From assembly GCA_003344405.1 (NCBI GenBank), contig NOWV01000241.1:1-64000 (forward strand): DNA of 64,000 nt, in the 5' to 3' direction. The notes beneath the pieces are model-generated. The model was not told the DNA's origin. It was given only the letters and a program-made list of their open reading frames with translations, and made no database searches. The position numbers and the translations under genes are program-made. Origin of the DNA: Trichoplax sp. H2. Lineage: Eukaryota; Placozoa; Uniplacotomia; Trichoplacea. This document shows positions 39,179 to 51,976 of this stretch, piece by piece (position 1 is the stretch's first letter; each line of letters begins with the position of its first letter).

Positions 39179-41770
39179 TCAATTATCAATCTTGCATTTT
39201 TGAAAGCCTTCTATTTGTATTGGAGATTCCAATGTGATGTGCTCCGCTTTATCAACCACGCTAAATTTGGAGATTAAATTTAACATCTGTTCTTCTAAGT
39301 AAGGAAGTTGATATTGCAAAAGTTGACTTGTTTTCACATGCTTTCGAAATTGATCTGTATGGCCGACTGCCATAATTAAATGCTTATTTTTATCAATATC
39401 AACGTTGTCTTGATAATTTTCAACACTAATGACACCTGTCAAGTAGGTCAAGATTCGGGATAAGACAATATCTTCAGGATATGTTAAGTCTTCTGACGTA
39501 TGACCAACTTTAGCAGATACAGTTTTTAGTATGTAGTCTTGTATGGCATATTGAATTATTCGATGAGTGTCATAACATTCACCTGAATCATCCGATATAT
39601 GTAAGATATTGTAATCAATCAGTGCTAAAATTCCTTCATCGAAATCGCTCTTTGTAATATTAGGATCTTGTTGTTGGCAAAACTCATACAGAAAAGAATC
39701 TGCAATATTATCAGCCGCAATATAGCCAATTAAAATCATAATATGCTCAACGATAGGGTGTTGCTCTAACAACTGTGACAAAGTTAATGTCCACGTAGTG
39801 ATATGTGTCAAAGGCTCACTTAACTTGACTTGTCCAGTTGAAGTTTCAATGTATTTTCGATAGTATGATGGGCCAAATTTCCCCTTCCAAAGGTTTTGTT
39901 CTTCATTTTTCAATTTGCTTAGATAACCTGTGAGTTTAAGACCGGTCCGTCGGATACATGCGGCTACTTGCGCTAACGCTAGAGGCAAATCACCAACCAA
40001 TTCGGATATTGCATTCGCTGCTTCTTTGTCATCTGATTTAGTACGCTGTAATAAATAAGCGGTAGATTCTTCACGGTTAAAGACCTCCACTTCAACGTAG
40101 TCGATATCATCAGTCCATTCTCTATGCCTTGATGTAATTACAACATGGCCATTACCTGTTTTTTTAGGTAAGTATCGTTGCACCTTGTCTTTACTATCGG
40201 CATTATCGTAGATAAGTAAGTAGCGGCAATAACTGACTATAAATTCCATGGTTGCAGTAACAAGTTTTTCAATGATTCCTCCTTTGTCATTGTAGGATTC
40301 AGACGCAACTGTGATCATTTTTCCATCGTCAGAGGTTTTAAAAATTTCTGGATGCTGCTTTGAATATTCATTGAACCAATATCGGACCCTTGCGATTTTT
40401 TCATATCTAATCGGATCGATATTCTTTCCTTTGTCGACAATGTCTTTTGCAAGTATGACCATGCCATATTGCAATGATATTTCAGTTTCAGCATGAAACC
40501 ATCGAATTAAATCATAATTTTCTTGATATTGTTGAGCGTAGAGTATAGCTACAGATGATTTTCCAACGCCACCCATTCCAATGGTTGATGCCTGAGTGAT
40601 TTGGCATTGATGCTTACGCTTAAGATTTTCGTGTAATTCATGAATGTAGTGGTCGCGCGGTAATAAATCTTCGCATATTGGTAAATTAGTAATAACAGGG
40701 AGTAGCGATTGAGATGAATTTATTTCAAATTTTGACAGTTGGATGTTTTCAATTTCTTCAGCTGATAGCAATTTTTCTAATTTTATCGGCACATTTTCTC
40801 TTAAAAATGGCTTAATTTGTTTCCTATAATGGTGCAACAAGTAACCGATATAAGGATAATCGCAATCAGCAGCTCTACATATATCTAATTTAATCTTTTC
40901 TTGTACAGTCAAAGGTAGCTCTGGGGATTGTAGGAGGCTTATAGTGTCATTTAACCATTTTTGAATAATAATGTTGGATTGAAGACTTGATGTTTTCAGC
41001 ATATTGTCAGATTCCGAAAATTTCTCCCAGAAATAACTGAAAGCTCGAATTATGGTTGCAGAGCCACTATCGTTGTTGACTTCTAATCCACAATAAGCAA
41101 TTTGTCGCTGATAGTCGCTACATTGATTACAGCAAGCTATCTGACACATAATGTCCATACCAATATAATAGATTTTATAGGATTGATGGTTCCAAAGGAT
41201 AGTGTTTAGCTCACTCGCTAGCATTTCTAATGGTTTACGACCAACTTTAAGCCCTTCTTGTACAATTTTAAAGGCCTTATGATATAAGTCGCGAATATTA
41301 AATGGATTGTTATCGCCAGCTTTACTATCGATAGCATCTTGTATCAAATGGTAAATAATATCAAGCTCAGCAAAGATTAAATATGGCGAAGCATCGACTG
41401 TACAAGAATAATTAGGCTTAACTAAATGTTTGAAAAATTTATGAATTGTATCAATTAGGGTATTAACAGCGTTCATAATATTCTTAGTATCTCCCTGATC
41501 GGTATTAAGATTATGGCGATTAGTGGAAAAAACAGCAATCTCACGAGCAAAGCGAACCAATCGATATAGAACATCCGTACTTAATAGCTGATTTTGACTT
41601 TCAGCGATTTGAATCGCTTTCGAGATAATTAAAAGAGGAGTCGCTACATCTTCAATAGTAGATTTGGAATGGATTAAATGAATGAGCTCGTTTGCTTCAT
41701 CCAATTGCTTATTCACAAGATGGCATTGAATGTCATCCAACAGCGTTAAGAAATTGAACGGTTTCGCCAT
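39179..41770 (-). CDS. NB-ARC STAND ATPase, NLR-like, intronless
   Basis: Complete 863-residue protein. Residues 1 to about 370 are helical and unfamiliar. The NB-ARC core follows: RDHYIHELHENL at the entry, the P-loop GMGGVGKSS (398-406, lysine 404), Walker B LLIYDNAD (about 517-524), the sensor strand GHVVITSRH and the GLPLA-like GDLPLALAQVAAC. A winged-helix-like section with YDTHRIIQYAIQDYI is next, then only about 100 residues. STAND ATPases of this type are signal-gated switches, often in innate immunity or cell death, that oligomerise when triggered. No TPR, WD40 or LRR sensor is visible, and no splice donor near the stop points to a further exon. The ligand and output of this protein cannot be inferred. 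It is in tandem with MAU2 on the same strand but 1.96 kb apart. Confidence 0.85.
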   Translation of the reverse strand: MAKPFNFLTLLDDIQCHLVNKQLDEANELIHLIHSKSTIEDVATPLLIISKAIQIAESQNQLLSTDVLYRLVRFAREIAVFSTNRHNLNTDQGDTKNIMNAVNTLIDTIHKFFKHLVKPNYSCTVDASPYLIFAELDIIYHLIQDAIDSKAGDNNPFNIRDLYHKAFKIVQEGLKVGRKPLEMLASELNTILWNHQSYKIYYIGMDIMCQIACCNQCSDYQRQIAYCGLEVNNDSGSATIIRAFSYFWEKFSESDNMLKTSSLQSNIIIQKWLNDTISLLQSPELPLTVQEKIKLDICRAADCDYPYIGYLLHHYRKQIKPFLRENVPIKLEKLLSAEEIENIQLSKFEINSSQSLLPVITNLPICEDLLPRDHYIHELHENLKRKHQCQITQASTIGMGGVGKSSVAILYAQQYQENYDLIRWFHAETEISLQYGMVILAKDIVDKGKNIDPIRYEKIARVRYWFNEYSKQHPEIFKTSDDGKMITVASESYNDKGGIIEKLVTATMEFIVSYCRYLLIYDNADSKDKVQRYLPKKTGNGHVVITSRHREWTDDIDYVEVEVFNREESTAYLLQRTKSDDKEAANAISELVGDLPLALAQVAACIRRTGLKLTGYLSKLKNEEQNLWKGKFGPSYYRKYIETSTGQVKLSEPLTHITTWTLTLSQLLEQHPIVEHIMILIGYIAADNIADSFLYEFCQQQDPNITKSDFDEGILALIDYNILHISDDSGECYDTHRIIQYAIQDYILKTVSAKVGHTSEDLTYPEDIVLSRILTYLTGVISVENYQDNVDIDKNKHLIMAVGHTDQFRKHVKTSQLLQYQLPYLEEQMLNLISKFSVVDKAEHITLESPIQIEGFQKCKIDN

Positions 41771-43728
41771 GATTAAATCGCAATAAAAATACCGTTAATG
41801 AACTTCCAAGTTGCTACGTTACCGTAAGTTCTTGCCAGTCATAAGGGTTATGATGAAGGCAGTGAGTACCATACCGTTAGATGGTGAGGATTATTGTATA
41901 GTGTAATGTATGACACAGGCAGTCTATTTTGCGCATATAACTTATTTGACTATATTACTGTGCGCATACGATTCTAGGCGTATTTCCACATATACCCGTA
42001 GTAATAATATAACATTGAAAGCTATTATAGGGAACTTACTACGCATAAATTATATATTTGTTATAAGCTATTGGTCCAATATGATTAATAATTTCATTCG
42101 CGGCTAATATAGAATTGCATCAAAGTTCAGTAGTGGCTGTGCGCAACATACACTACTGTATCCAAGTGTACTTATAATTATGTCATGACAAACGCTATAC
42201 GATGGACAACACTAGAGGCATTATGCTGCATACACTATCTAGAAAATAACGCATCGGTAGCTTTCCTTCGCCGACCGTAGCATATCTGCCTCAAAGCTTG
42301 CTATTAATTATTAGATCTACCTTTCTAATGCTAGTTTCTAATGAATATTGGGTAAATAAAAATGAGTATAAGGAAAAGATTCGTGGTTTTCCTTAATGGA
42401 TTAATAAAAGAAATAATTCTAATATTCTCAATGACAATAAGTCCATAACATTTCATACCTTGCCATAACTTTTTACTGACTAAATTCAAAGTCTTTATTT
42501 AATGTAGAATCCAAAAACTGTACTTACTTACTTGTTACAGAAATACATCACCAAATCATAATCACTTAGTACAGTATAATGGCCATAGAAGGTCTTTTTC
42601 CTCACTAACATAATGCCCTATCATGCGCCTTTCCACTAGACTAGTGTAGAAAGGCGTATGTCTTACACCATAACTATATAATATATATCTCAGGAATCTC
42701 ATTAATGTGCAAACATGAACAAGGATAGGCAATCCTGATAATTACAATTGGAGTCGAATATAATTAAATTTTATTAACTGCTAATAGAAGCTTAACCATT
42801 AAGTTCATAGCGTATTATTATAGCAAGAAAATTAAAGTCAAATGTTAATTATTTTATGTAGAATTTATTCTTTTATTTTACTGTTTATGCTTGTATGCAC
42901 AATCTAAAAGAAGGTACATTGCCGCGTTAGTAAGGTTTTTAAAGCAGCAGTTATAGCATTTGTACAAATGTATACTCGGTTTAAGAATATTTGATATAAA
43001 CTTTTGTATAAACCTTACAATAAAAATGCAATTCGTAAACATTATCATTTACTTATTTGCGCCATACTTACATTACAGTTTTGTTATACTGTAAGATAAC
43101 AGAGAATTACTAATGGCAATGGCAAGACTAGAGATACTGTTTTACTCCTCCCAGTTAAGGACTAATATGATTATATGATACAGTAATGGAGGAGATTGGC
43201 CACGAATATAAGAAATATACATTATCGCCAATTAGTAAGCGAAAAATTAAAAGCCATTTAAAAGACAGTCGAAAATTTTAAAATAGTTTATAGCAAGATT
43301 TATTAACTATAGAAAATTCAGAAACAATTTTATAAAATGTTAAAGAATTTCAATTCTGAACATTTGTGGGTATGTTAGATTGGTTATGGGTGACGATATT
43401 GCCCTAACTTGAATAGGTCCTAATCTGTCCACTTCATACACAGTTAATTGCACACCGATTAAAAACAATAAAGATGCAAAATTCAATGAAAATGCTTATT
43501 CTTAAGTTAATGGTTAGATACAGAATACAGTATTGTATCGTATGTTTGAACTCAACACCCATGTTATGAACATGGCTATCAAGACAACTTACTTGGACAA
43601 CATTTGATAAAGGGGATCGTGAGGCTTCAAATTGGTCTGTAAGGATGGTACATAATAATATTGTGTTAAGAACTTGCTAATGAATGGTTAGTTAACATTC
43701 AGGTTAGTAGCCAATTAGTAAGGAAATA
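41771..43728. other. Spacer between the STAND gene start and the MAU2 end
   Basis: This contains the presumed STAND gene promoter and the MAU2 3' UTR. It is AT-rich with no recognised exon. It lacks dense GTAC arrays, unlike the promoter side of most genes in this window. A 12-bp imperfect inverted repeat (CGCCTTTCCACTAGAC with a GTGTAGAAAGGCG partner) lies near 42625-42658. Confidence 0.55.
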
Positions 43729-46700
43729 TTAACAAATTTTAAAGTTTATTTTCAAGTCTTAGTTGTGGTAAAAGTTTTTCTAGGCAATACGCACTTCGCC
43801 TGATTTCATCTATGATTCCATTATACAAGGTACGGTGTTCTTCTTCTCGAGTGTTATCACCAGCAAATCGATAAATATCTGAAAGTAATTTACAGTAAGA
43901 GAAGATAATACAGCGACTCTTGTAAAATAAGCTAAATTGATAGCTATAGACATCGACTATGCTAGTGCGTACTGAAGTAACTTATGCATTAGTAGCTATC
44001 GTAAAAGGCTACCAACGACCTTTATATTAAGTGGTAGTAGAATTTTAGTAAAGCTACAGTGATGACATCGTCCTTGATTACTATAACAAACCTGACAGTA
44101 ACAGTAAGGCAGAAATTTCAGTATAGTTATTAGAAATATTTCTTGCTATTTGTAGCGCCGAAGTAGCAACATCCAATGATTCCTACAAATTGAAAAATCG
44201 ATTAATTTACCCAGTGAATACTTAGTTATAACTCGGTTAATTCATTCTTGAGACTGCCAAAACTTTAAAAGCAGGACCATGGCAATATCTTTACCTGTAG
44301 TTTTCCTTGATGTAAAAGCGTATATCCAGTAAGCGATAAGCCAGCAGCAGTCATACTTAACATGTCAGCGTTGTAGGCCAGTTTAATCGCTTCACGAGAT
44401 AAGATTCTAGAGCGTACAAAATAAGTAATTATTTTTATCTTACATAGTTACTTTTAATTGCAGAGACCGATAAGAGCTTCTGCTCGATTACCTAGCGTCA
44501 TCGAATCTACTTGATTGAAATTGACTTATTGCGTGCACGAGATAAGATAGTGCAAGAAATTTGGTGTTCCTTACAAAAATAATATTCCGCAATAAGTGAT
44601 GCTAATCATAGGATTAATTAATCTACTGTCTAAGATTCGATACCGAATTGGTAAATTCTCCGGCATTGTTTCTTGTAAGATAGGCTCAGACTGTAACATA
44701 GAAATAATTTATTATAAACTGATGCATTTTCAGCATATACAGTACTGATATGCACATAACACGTAGTACAACTATCGCAAAGCTAATGCATTCATACAGA
44801 TTCGTAATATATTTATACCATATGACATTGTAAGAGTTTTAGATAAAACATACAATATCGTTATATTTATCCTGATATATGCAGAGTCATAGATTAAAAT
44901 AGTTACTTGTGATTTATAAATGATTACCAATCAGGTAACATAATGATCGAAATCTGAAGTTGTATCAATCGTTAAGTTCTAAAGGCTTAAGAATGTTTAA
45001 CTATCAGTTACGTGGTGTTCCTTTCAGCGTACACAAGTATCAATATTTGCCTTATGTTCTTTGCAAACCTTATTAGTTGTGGCTTCACTGTTAAGTACTA
45101 CCATTGCTTGTAAGAGCTTTAAATATTCCTTTACGTCGTATCTTTGGGATAGCTTGAAATTAACAGAATCAATTGGTGTTTTTGTTATACAGTTGCAAAT
45201 TGCTGCGAAGGTACGTTGACTAGGCCAAAAGTTAAACTGTAAATTTCTAAATGTTTGACAACGCTTGTACTAAGATAATACTATATTCAATACGAAGTGC
45301 CTTTGCAATTTATATAGTGCATTATATGTATATATATTTATATAAGAGAAGTCTTTTCACCATAAATGACGATAACTTACGTTGGTAGCAGAGTTGAAGT
45401 GATATTTTGCAAGATCCGTGTTGCCGAGATTCATAGCATACATTCCCTAAAGTCATTATAATTAATTTATTCTTTTAGCGGCGTTGGGTAGAAATAGCAA
45501 GTATACTTTGCAAAAGTATAAAATAGCAATGATAAATTTATTCAATCCTATTTACCAATAGGGCGTGGACAGTGCTTCGCTCGGTACTTAATAATTGCTT
45601 GTTATTCTCATACAATTCAATAAGCGAACGCATCTGGAAGGACGGAAATCAAATTACCAAAGCATGTAAAATATAGCAATTGCCCGAATATTAAATAAAT
45701 AGATTCTACGAGAATAATAACATTGGCCGTAGAATATTTTATTCTCGTCTTACTTACAGGCAAAAGCGCATTCGCAGGGCGACCAAGTAATAGATTAATA
45801 ACTACCAGTTGTTTGAATATAAGCAAGCGATATAATGTCGACATAGAAGATCTAATTTCCATAGAACGTGTGGCGTTCGTCGCTAATTCATCTAACTGAT
45901 TTCTAGCCTTGTTAATATATTTATCAGCCTTTGCGATTTGACCACTATATGTATGAAATATGGATGTAATCTGCAGGGAGGGTAAAAATCCAATAAGTGA
46001 TATCACATATTTTTCAAGGTAAACTGTAACTTAAACAGTTTTATAACATTTAATTTTACATAACATTGATTGCGAACGGTAATAAGCTATGGATAATTAT
46101 AATAGTACAAGCAATTGCAATCCATACAATATAAGTTAGCACACAAAGTTCTTCATTGGATAACCAAAATAATGGAAGTATGTCCTCGTTTATTCTATCC
46201 CCTTCTGCCATTTCCAAATTAATAATATTAATAAGCAGGCACTTCTACTACAGCCCTAAAATAATATTAATAGCAATTTCTTATTACGTAGTATAATACC
46301 TGGCTTGGCAAGGGAAACAATTTGCTGTATTGACTGTTGTAGCTGCTTCAGTTGTACTGAAGCTTGTTTCATCTGTAGTATAAAATAAGATTTAATTGAA
46401 ATATTTGTAAAAGTTGTGAGAAAATCGCAAGCGAAGAGATTCTACCTCGCCTACTGATATTAGGAAATAAACCCGAAAACAGAACAGATGTGCTTTGACT
46501 GGTTCTATAATACTAGGATGCACATTTAAATTCGCTATCAACACGTCAGATTCGTTGAATACGGGCGCCAGTTTAGAGTAATTTCCTTGAATTAAAGCTA
46601 GCTAAGAATTTTGAAAGGAATAATTATTAGGAAAGCGTAGAAAATTTTCGGCGTAAATAATTTTTATGTCGATATAGTATAGGACTATATGTGTGTATAA

Positions 46701-48821
46701 AACATAATCTATACCTGCGCAATTGTGGCAAGTATTTGTAGCCTAAAAATTTAATTAAGAGTTCAAAAATTAAGCTTTGGTGTTATTTATGATTGATGTC
46801 TGCTTATCAACACTAGCTGTCATTTTTTAATTGATTTAAGTATTAAAGAGTTGTGTACATCTAGATATTACACTGTACAATAACTAGTGCATTGTTGAAT
46901 ATATAACAATTTAGTTATTAAGTCGAACCTGACAACCCCATTTTGGTAGAAATACGATATACCATCTTGCAGTATATTGAAAGCTCTATCAAAAGCGCCT
47001 TTTACATAGTATATACCCTAAAATAATAGCAATTGGACTTTAAGAAAATGATGTTGTTGACTTGATGTGCTGAAGTATTAATTTATTAACTAGAAAATAG
47101 AATAGCAAAAGGCCATAAAGATTTCTGTGACATTGAAAAGTATTTACAGACGTTAACTAATCTATTGCTTAAACGTTTCGCTTTTTCGTAATAAACAAAA
47201 ATGTCTATCTATTTCTATTTTACACTATCGATCTCATAAATTGTTACTCACAACTAATTTAAATATAACTCGATGATGCCAACGAGGATAGGTCCTTGTA
47301 AATTCTCTTATTCTTAAAAGCAAGTGTAGCGCATTGTCTAGCTGTTTCTGAAGGTATTAGTAAACATTGAATTTAGCAAGAATTACCTCGCTTTATCAAT
47401 TAAAACAAACATTCAGTTCACATATAACTTCATAATTTGTTTCGTTACTTTACCATAGATTGGTATTCTTCGGCAAGAAGGAAGGATAATTCTATTCTCA
47501 TTTCGCTATTATCAGCAGACTAAAATTCAGAAATGGTTTAATATTAACAGGAAATAAATATATAGCGGTTAAAAAATTACAGTAGAGAAAGTTTAGTACT
47601 TCGTCTAAAGGAATCAAGAAGAAGCTTATATATGTACAAGGTTTCTTTGTTAATGATACTACGATGTTAGATTATAGCATTTTTATCAATTGTAATACTT
47701 CAGTTCGAAATTTGTACATTATCTATAGTATGGCTAAAATAACTTATTTTTTTGTCAATAGAAACAAGCAGGTTATAGACCTGTCAATCAGACACTAGTA
47801 AAGTAAGGCGATACAGTATAAACTGTTGATAGGGCTTTTATATACGTATGGTGAACAAGGCAATGGTTAACAACATTATATGCGGCTGTGGTATTTTTTA
47901 AAGTATAAGTAAAGAATTCAGAGAAAGCTTCATTGGATATCGAATCTTCATATGAGTATTTCAAGAGTAAATTCGGTGGTATCAGTTATAATACAGCAAC
48001 ACCGTTGAGGATATTCCCATGACGTATGTATTATATTGCGCTACAGTGAGCAGTTGTAATAAGTAAGAATCTTGTGAAGCAAGAAGTAGCAGCTCGATAT
48101 GAATAAAACGTCTAAGGACTAAATAATATCATTTCACTAAGAGAATAGACTTGCAGTATCCTACATTGTGTAGACTTTGTTGCTTGTTGATGAAAGGTAT
48201 CAAGACTAATAAACCTTGATCTGGAGAAAGTAAGTTATCATGAAGGTGAAATAAACGTATATCCATCCCTAGCAACATACTACACAGTGTTAATCGTGAT
48301 TAAGCATGGTGACTATACAATAACATAGAAAGTTGATCGTGTCCATCAGCAGCAAAAATATTAAACGTTACTAGTGAATCTTAGAATATGTTTCTATGAA
48401 GGTAATGTTTAAAGGCAAGTATACGTGGTAATGTCTGTTGGATTGAAGGCTAAGTCAGTTTACCTTGTCGCATTCTGTAACCTATGAAAGAATATATGAC
48501 AGAAAAATTAGGCTGTATTAAGATCATTATCGGATAGATAATAGCTGAAGACAGAACTGGTGAGACTAGACTGCTTACCCCTTGATAAAAATAAGAAATC
48601 ATTTCATTTCTATTGGAAGTATATTTTGCATAAATTTTGCCAAGTTGAAGGCATGCCTTGATACGATAATACGACGGTAATTTGTACTTCAAGACAGCAG
48701 TCAGAGCACGAATAGCCAGGAGAATTTCAGGAGGATTAGATTGAATACTATAATCTGCCAGGGTGAATAATACCTGGTAATAATAATTATTATTATCCAG
48801 TTTTGGCAATTGGACAGCCAT
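43729..48821 (-). CDS. MAU2: Cohesin loader subunit MAU2 (SCC4), about 15 exons
   Basis: TPR-repeat partner of NIPBL that loads cohesin onto chromatin. Exon 1 (48579-48821) encodes MAVQLPKLDNNNYYYQ onward, with ADYSIQSNPPEILLAIRAL matching the family N-terminus. Other exons, firm or near-firm: 47454-47519, 47252-47347, 46929-47017, 46715-46742, 46446-46601, 46300-46372. Approximate: 46135-46220 (EDILPLFWLS), 45755-45970 (KADKYINKARNQLDEL), 45558-45640, 45382-45450, 44295-44400 (EAIKLAYNADMLS), 44093-44185. The last is 43729-43878. Order and content follow human MAU2 throughout. A short exon equivalent to about 12 residues after exon 1 was not located; it probably lies in the 1.06-kb intron at 47520-48578. 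Some C-terminal borders near 44480-45230 are also unresolved. The ATG at 48821 is preferred because the frame upstream has no other ATG. Confidence 0.88.
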
Positions 48822-49405
48822 CTTGTAAAAGGCAGTTGGAAGCGGTAAACTAGTGGATGAATTTGCTTTGTAACAGATTCTTAACAAATTGACGGATCAA
48901 CTTTGAAAAGTTCAAAATAGGCTTTTCCTTCAAGTTTCAATCTTGTTTAATTATGGATTGAACTTGTATTAATATGTTGTTTGTATATATTATATCCTTG
49001 GTTCCAACGTCCACAATGGTTGTATCATCGTTGGTATCTCAGTATGGGATTGACGAGTAATGCTTGCATCAGTAAATAGTATCCATGACCCTATTTCACT
49101 TTCTGCAAGTCTGATCTGATCTCAATATGAGTCTACTCGTAGCGTCGTTGTAGAGTCTTCAAATTTGTAAATGGAAGGAAGATTTCTTTCAATATCCTTA
49201 TGGAAAGTCTATAAAGTCATTTGGAATGGGACCAACGCCAGCACAATATCCATCGACATGGCAACGATGAAGATTCAGGAACTGCGTGAATAGGAAGAGT
49301 CAGCCGCCAGCCGTATCGTGGCTCATGGGTATCGATTTTTGAATGGTATCGAAACATCGGACAGACTGACCGAAGGCCTAAGTCTGCGATGGACTAGTAT
49401 CATCA
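48822..49405. other. MAU2 5' flank
   Basis: Presumed MAU2 promoter and leader. No other gene recognised. Confidence 0.5.
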
Positions 49406-49409
49406 GTTC

Positions 49410-50850
49410 TACACTCTACTGTACAGTGTACAGTATGGTCTCAGTGTGTGTTTATGCTACAATAGTGATGAGCCATACAGACTACATACAGTACAGCACT
49501 GTACTTGGACTTTTACTTTTGAGAACATAAATGTGCGTGCATATTGCCTCTTAGCATTATTACTCTGCATCAAAGTAAGGAACTGTGCAGGATTGGATAT
49601 AAACAGTCAATGCCTTAAGCTCAATGGTGTAGGTATAGTAGGGAGATTAGGGCTTGAGAGACCTCCATTATTCTGTAAATATATACACTATATTATACAG
49701 TAGTTATGTTTTTCACTTTCAGTCTTTACCCTTTCTTGTCCTGTTTGCTATGTAAAATCAGCCTATCGACAGTACTGTAAACTATAAACTGTCAAGGTGA
49801 ATTGTAGAGTTCTGTCTATGTACAGTATAATATTATCTCGCGGCAGCTTCTTTGTCTCCTTGCTGAGTTTGTGCTCTGTTATATCGCTGCATAACAGCGA
49901 TCATTCATTCGTCCCTAATTTATGAATAGTCATCAACTACAAGTCCATGACTGCATTCGACTAGCAGTTTTTATGATCGCTGTTTATCCTTGTACAGTAC
50001 TGTACTGTAGTATAGACTTGAGAGTGTGTACTGTACAGTGTACAGTACATGTACTGTATACTGTACTGTACAGTACAGTACGCTGACTCAAAAGATAAAA
50101 CCTTGACTGTGGACACCCCCTCGGATGGACGGACTTTTCATACCAGATAAGGCGATCAATGTCGAAAAAATAGTTCCAGTACTCATAGTTAGTACTGTAC
50201 ACTGTACAGTACAGTACTGTATACTGTACTGAAGATCTTCCGTGTCTGTTTGGAAATGACTCCTCCTGTACAGTATGTGTACTACTACAGTACCGTACTG
50301 TACTGGAATGCGCGAGCATGACATCAAATTGACGTCATGCGTAGAGTACTGTACTGTACTGTACATTGTGTCACGTACTGTATACTGTACTGTACTGTCA
50401 GTCGGTCATACAGTACAATGCAGTATTTTGGATGTACTGTAGCGATAAAAGAAGACTAAGTAGAGCATAGTAACAGGCTATGCAATACAGTACTGTAAAA
50501 ATGTACAATAAATAGCACTTACACTATTAAAGTCATTTAGAGAAAATCATGTATGGCACAATTTGTCGATCCAGTTTGGACAGAACTCTGTCCTTCCAAT
50601 GCACTGTGCCAGACTTCATTCTTAGCGACGGTACCCAAATTCCGGAGGTAGCCAATGGGTACCAGGATGGAATCTGGTACAGTACACTGTACTGTGATCG
50701 TGGAGTACAGTATGTGGTACTGTAAGACCGTACTGTACTACTGTACACGTGACTGCTTTCACAATGCCATTTTTCTCTTACCAATCCCTGATACTGTAGT
50801 CTATAGCGTGCGCTGTACAGTAGTGGACAGTAGACTACAGCCATACAGTA
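49410..50850. repeat. GTAC-palindrome field between MAU2 and hnRNP K
   Basis: The densest runs are at 49412-49438, 49990-50085, 50190-50232, 50282-50310, 50343-50400 and 50680-50845, with many perfect alternations of TACAGTAC and GTACTGTA. Open frames on both strands are repeat artefacts. The field lies in the divergent spacer of two widely expressed gene types. Confidence 0.85.
50110..50270 (+). repeat. Dispersed repeat, copy 1
   Basis: It shares words with 61555-61650 in the same order: GACGGACTTTTC, ATGTCGAAAAAATAGTT, CAGTA and GATCTTCCGTGTCTGTTT (GATCTTCCATCTCTGTTT in copy 2). In this copy a GTAC array lies between the last words. Confidence 0.7.
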
Positions 50851-51976
50851 GGAGTGCAACTCATTGACAGCGTTAGTTCAATTGGCAGTTCTGTCCTCAT
50901 CTTTGTGCGCCTGCCATTTTTCAAAGGAAAATCAGTGAAATTTTTCTCTTTTTCATGTAAGTTTCTCCTTTTTCTTCCATTTTATAGCTTATGGTAGAGC
51001 AAGATTAGCTTGTATTGCACCAATTGTTTAAGAAAGAGAATTCATTTCTTGCCTGTGATCAAGAAAATGACCGTCAGTATCGTAGAATATGGACCCATTA
51101 ACGTCCATGTGATCCCTTTGAATAAAGAAAAAGATTCACTAGCGATCCTTTTGCACAAACTGGCGATGATATAGTTCACTCCATTCGTGGACAATTTTGC
51201 CCCAAGTTGAATAGCGTTGGACTTTCTTAACCCTGCAGTACTATTCTATAGTGGGTAGTAACAACTTAGTGCCAATGGATTCTATTTTAACGAGCAGTTG
51301 GATGCACGTTTTATCTACGCAATCATTTTTCGGCAAGTCAACTAAACATCGCTGTACTACGGTGGATCAACTGCCAGACGTGATAATCCAAGCACTGTGC
51401 AGTTGGAGTACTTGTACTTGACTAAAAGATTGCATACAATCATAATCATCCTTTGATGGATGGAATATAGGCATGTAGGAAACAGGAAGTAGTGGAATAT
51501 TCTGCTCGACAGCTTTTGATACAAAAATGGAGTAGAAAAGATATATTTTAAGCTGAACTGCACACAATCTGGCAAAAGCAAAAGTATACTGTACATCGAT
51601 ACAGATGGATCCATACATGTTAGTTAACCACAGTTCTTACATTTGTTGATAAATTCCATTGGCGACATACTACGCTGAGGAACATCACATAACAAGAAAT
51701 TGACTTGCAAAGAGGAAAGAATATGTCAGTCGTAGTCATGGATTGAATTCTAGCAGTAGCCAGTCAATGACCATCGCTCCCTAGAATGATAGACGTCAAC
51801 AAATACTAGTCGCTAATGAATAACCACGATAAGATCAAGAGCGGAACTCTTAGGCTCTTCACTATTGGAAATAAAATTGTACAATAGTAGATATACAATA
51901 TCCACCTAATCTTCTGTAATATTTGTCTTCTTATGAAATTTATAGCTCGTTAAAGTAAAAGCCGAAAATTTTCTAT
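50851..51976. other. hnRNP K 5' flank
   Basis: Presumed promoter side of hnRNP K. Overlapping minus-strand frames near 51357-51618 have no resemblance to known families. Confidence 0.5.

Noticed and set aside
39179-41770. Bacterial contamination or recent transfer of the STAND gene
   Set aside because: It is intronless, but base composition and flanking sequence match its surroundings, and TMEM199 and aldolase here are also intronless. NB-ARC STAND proteins are known in animals.
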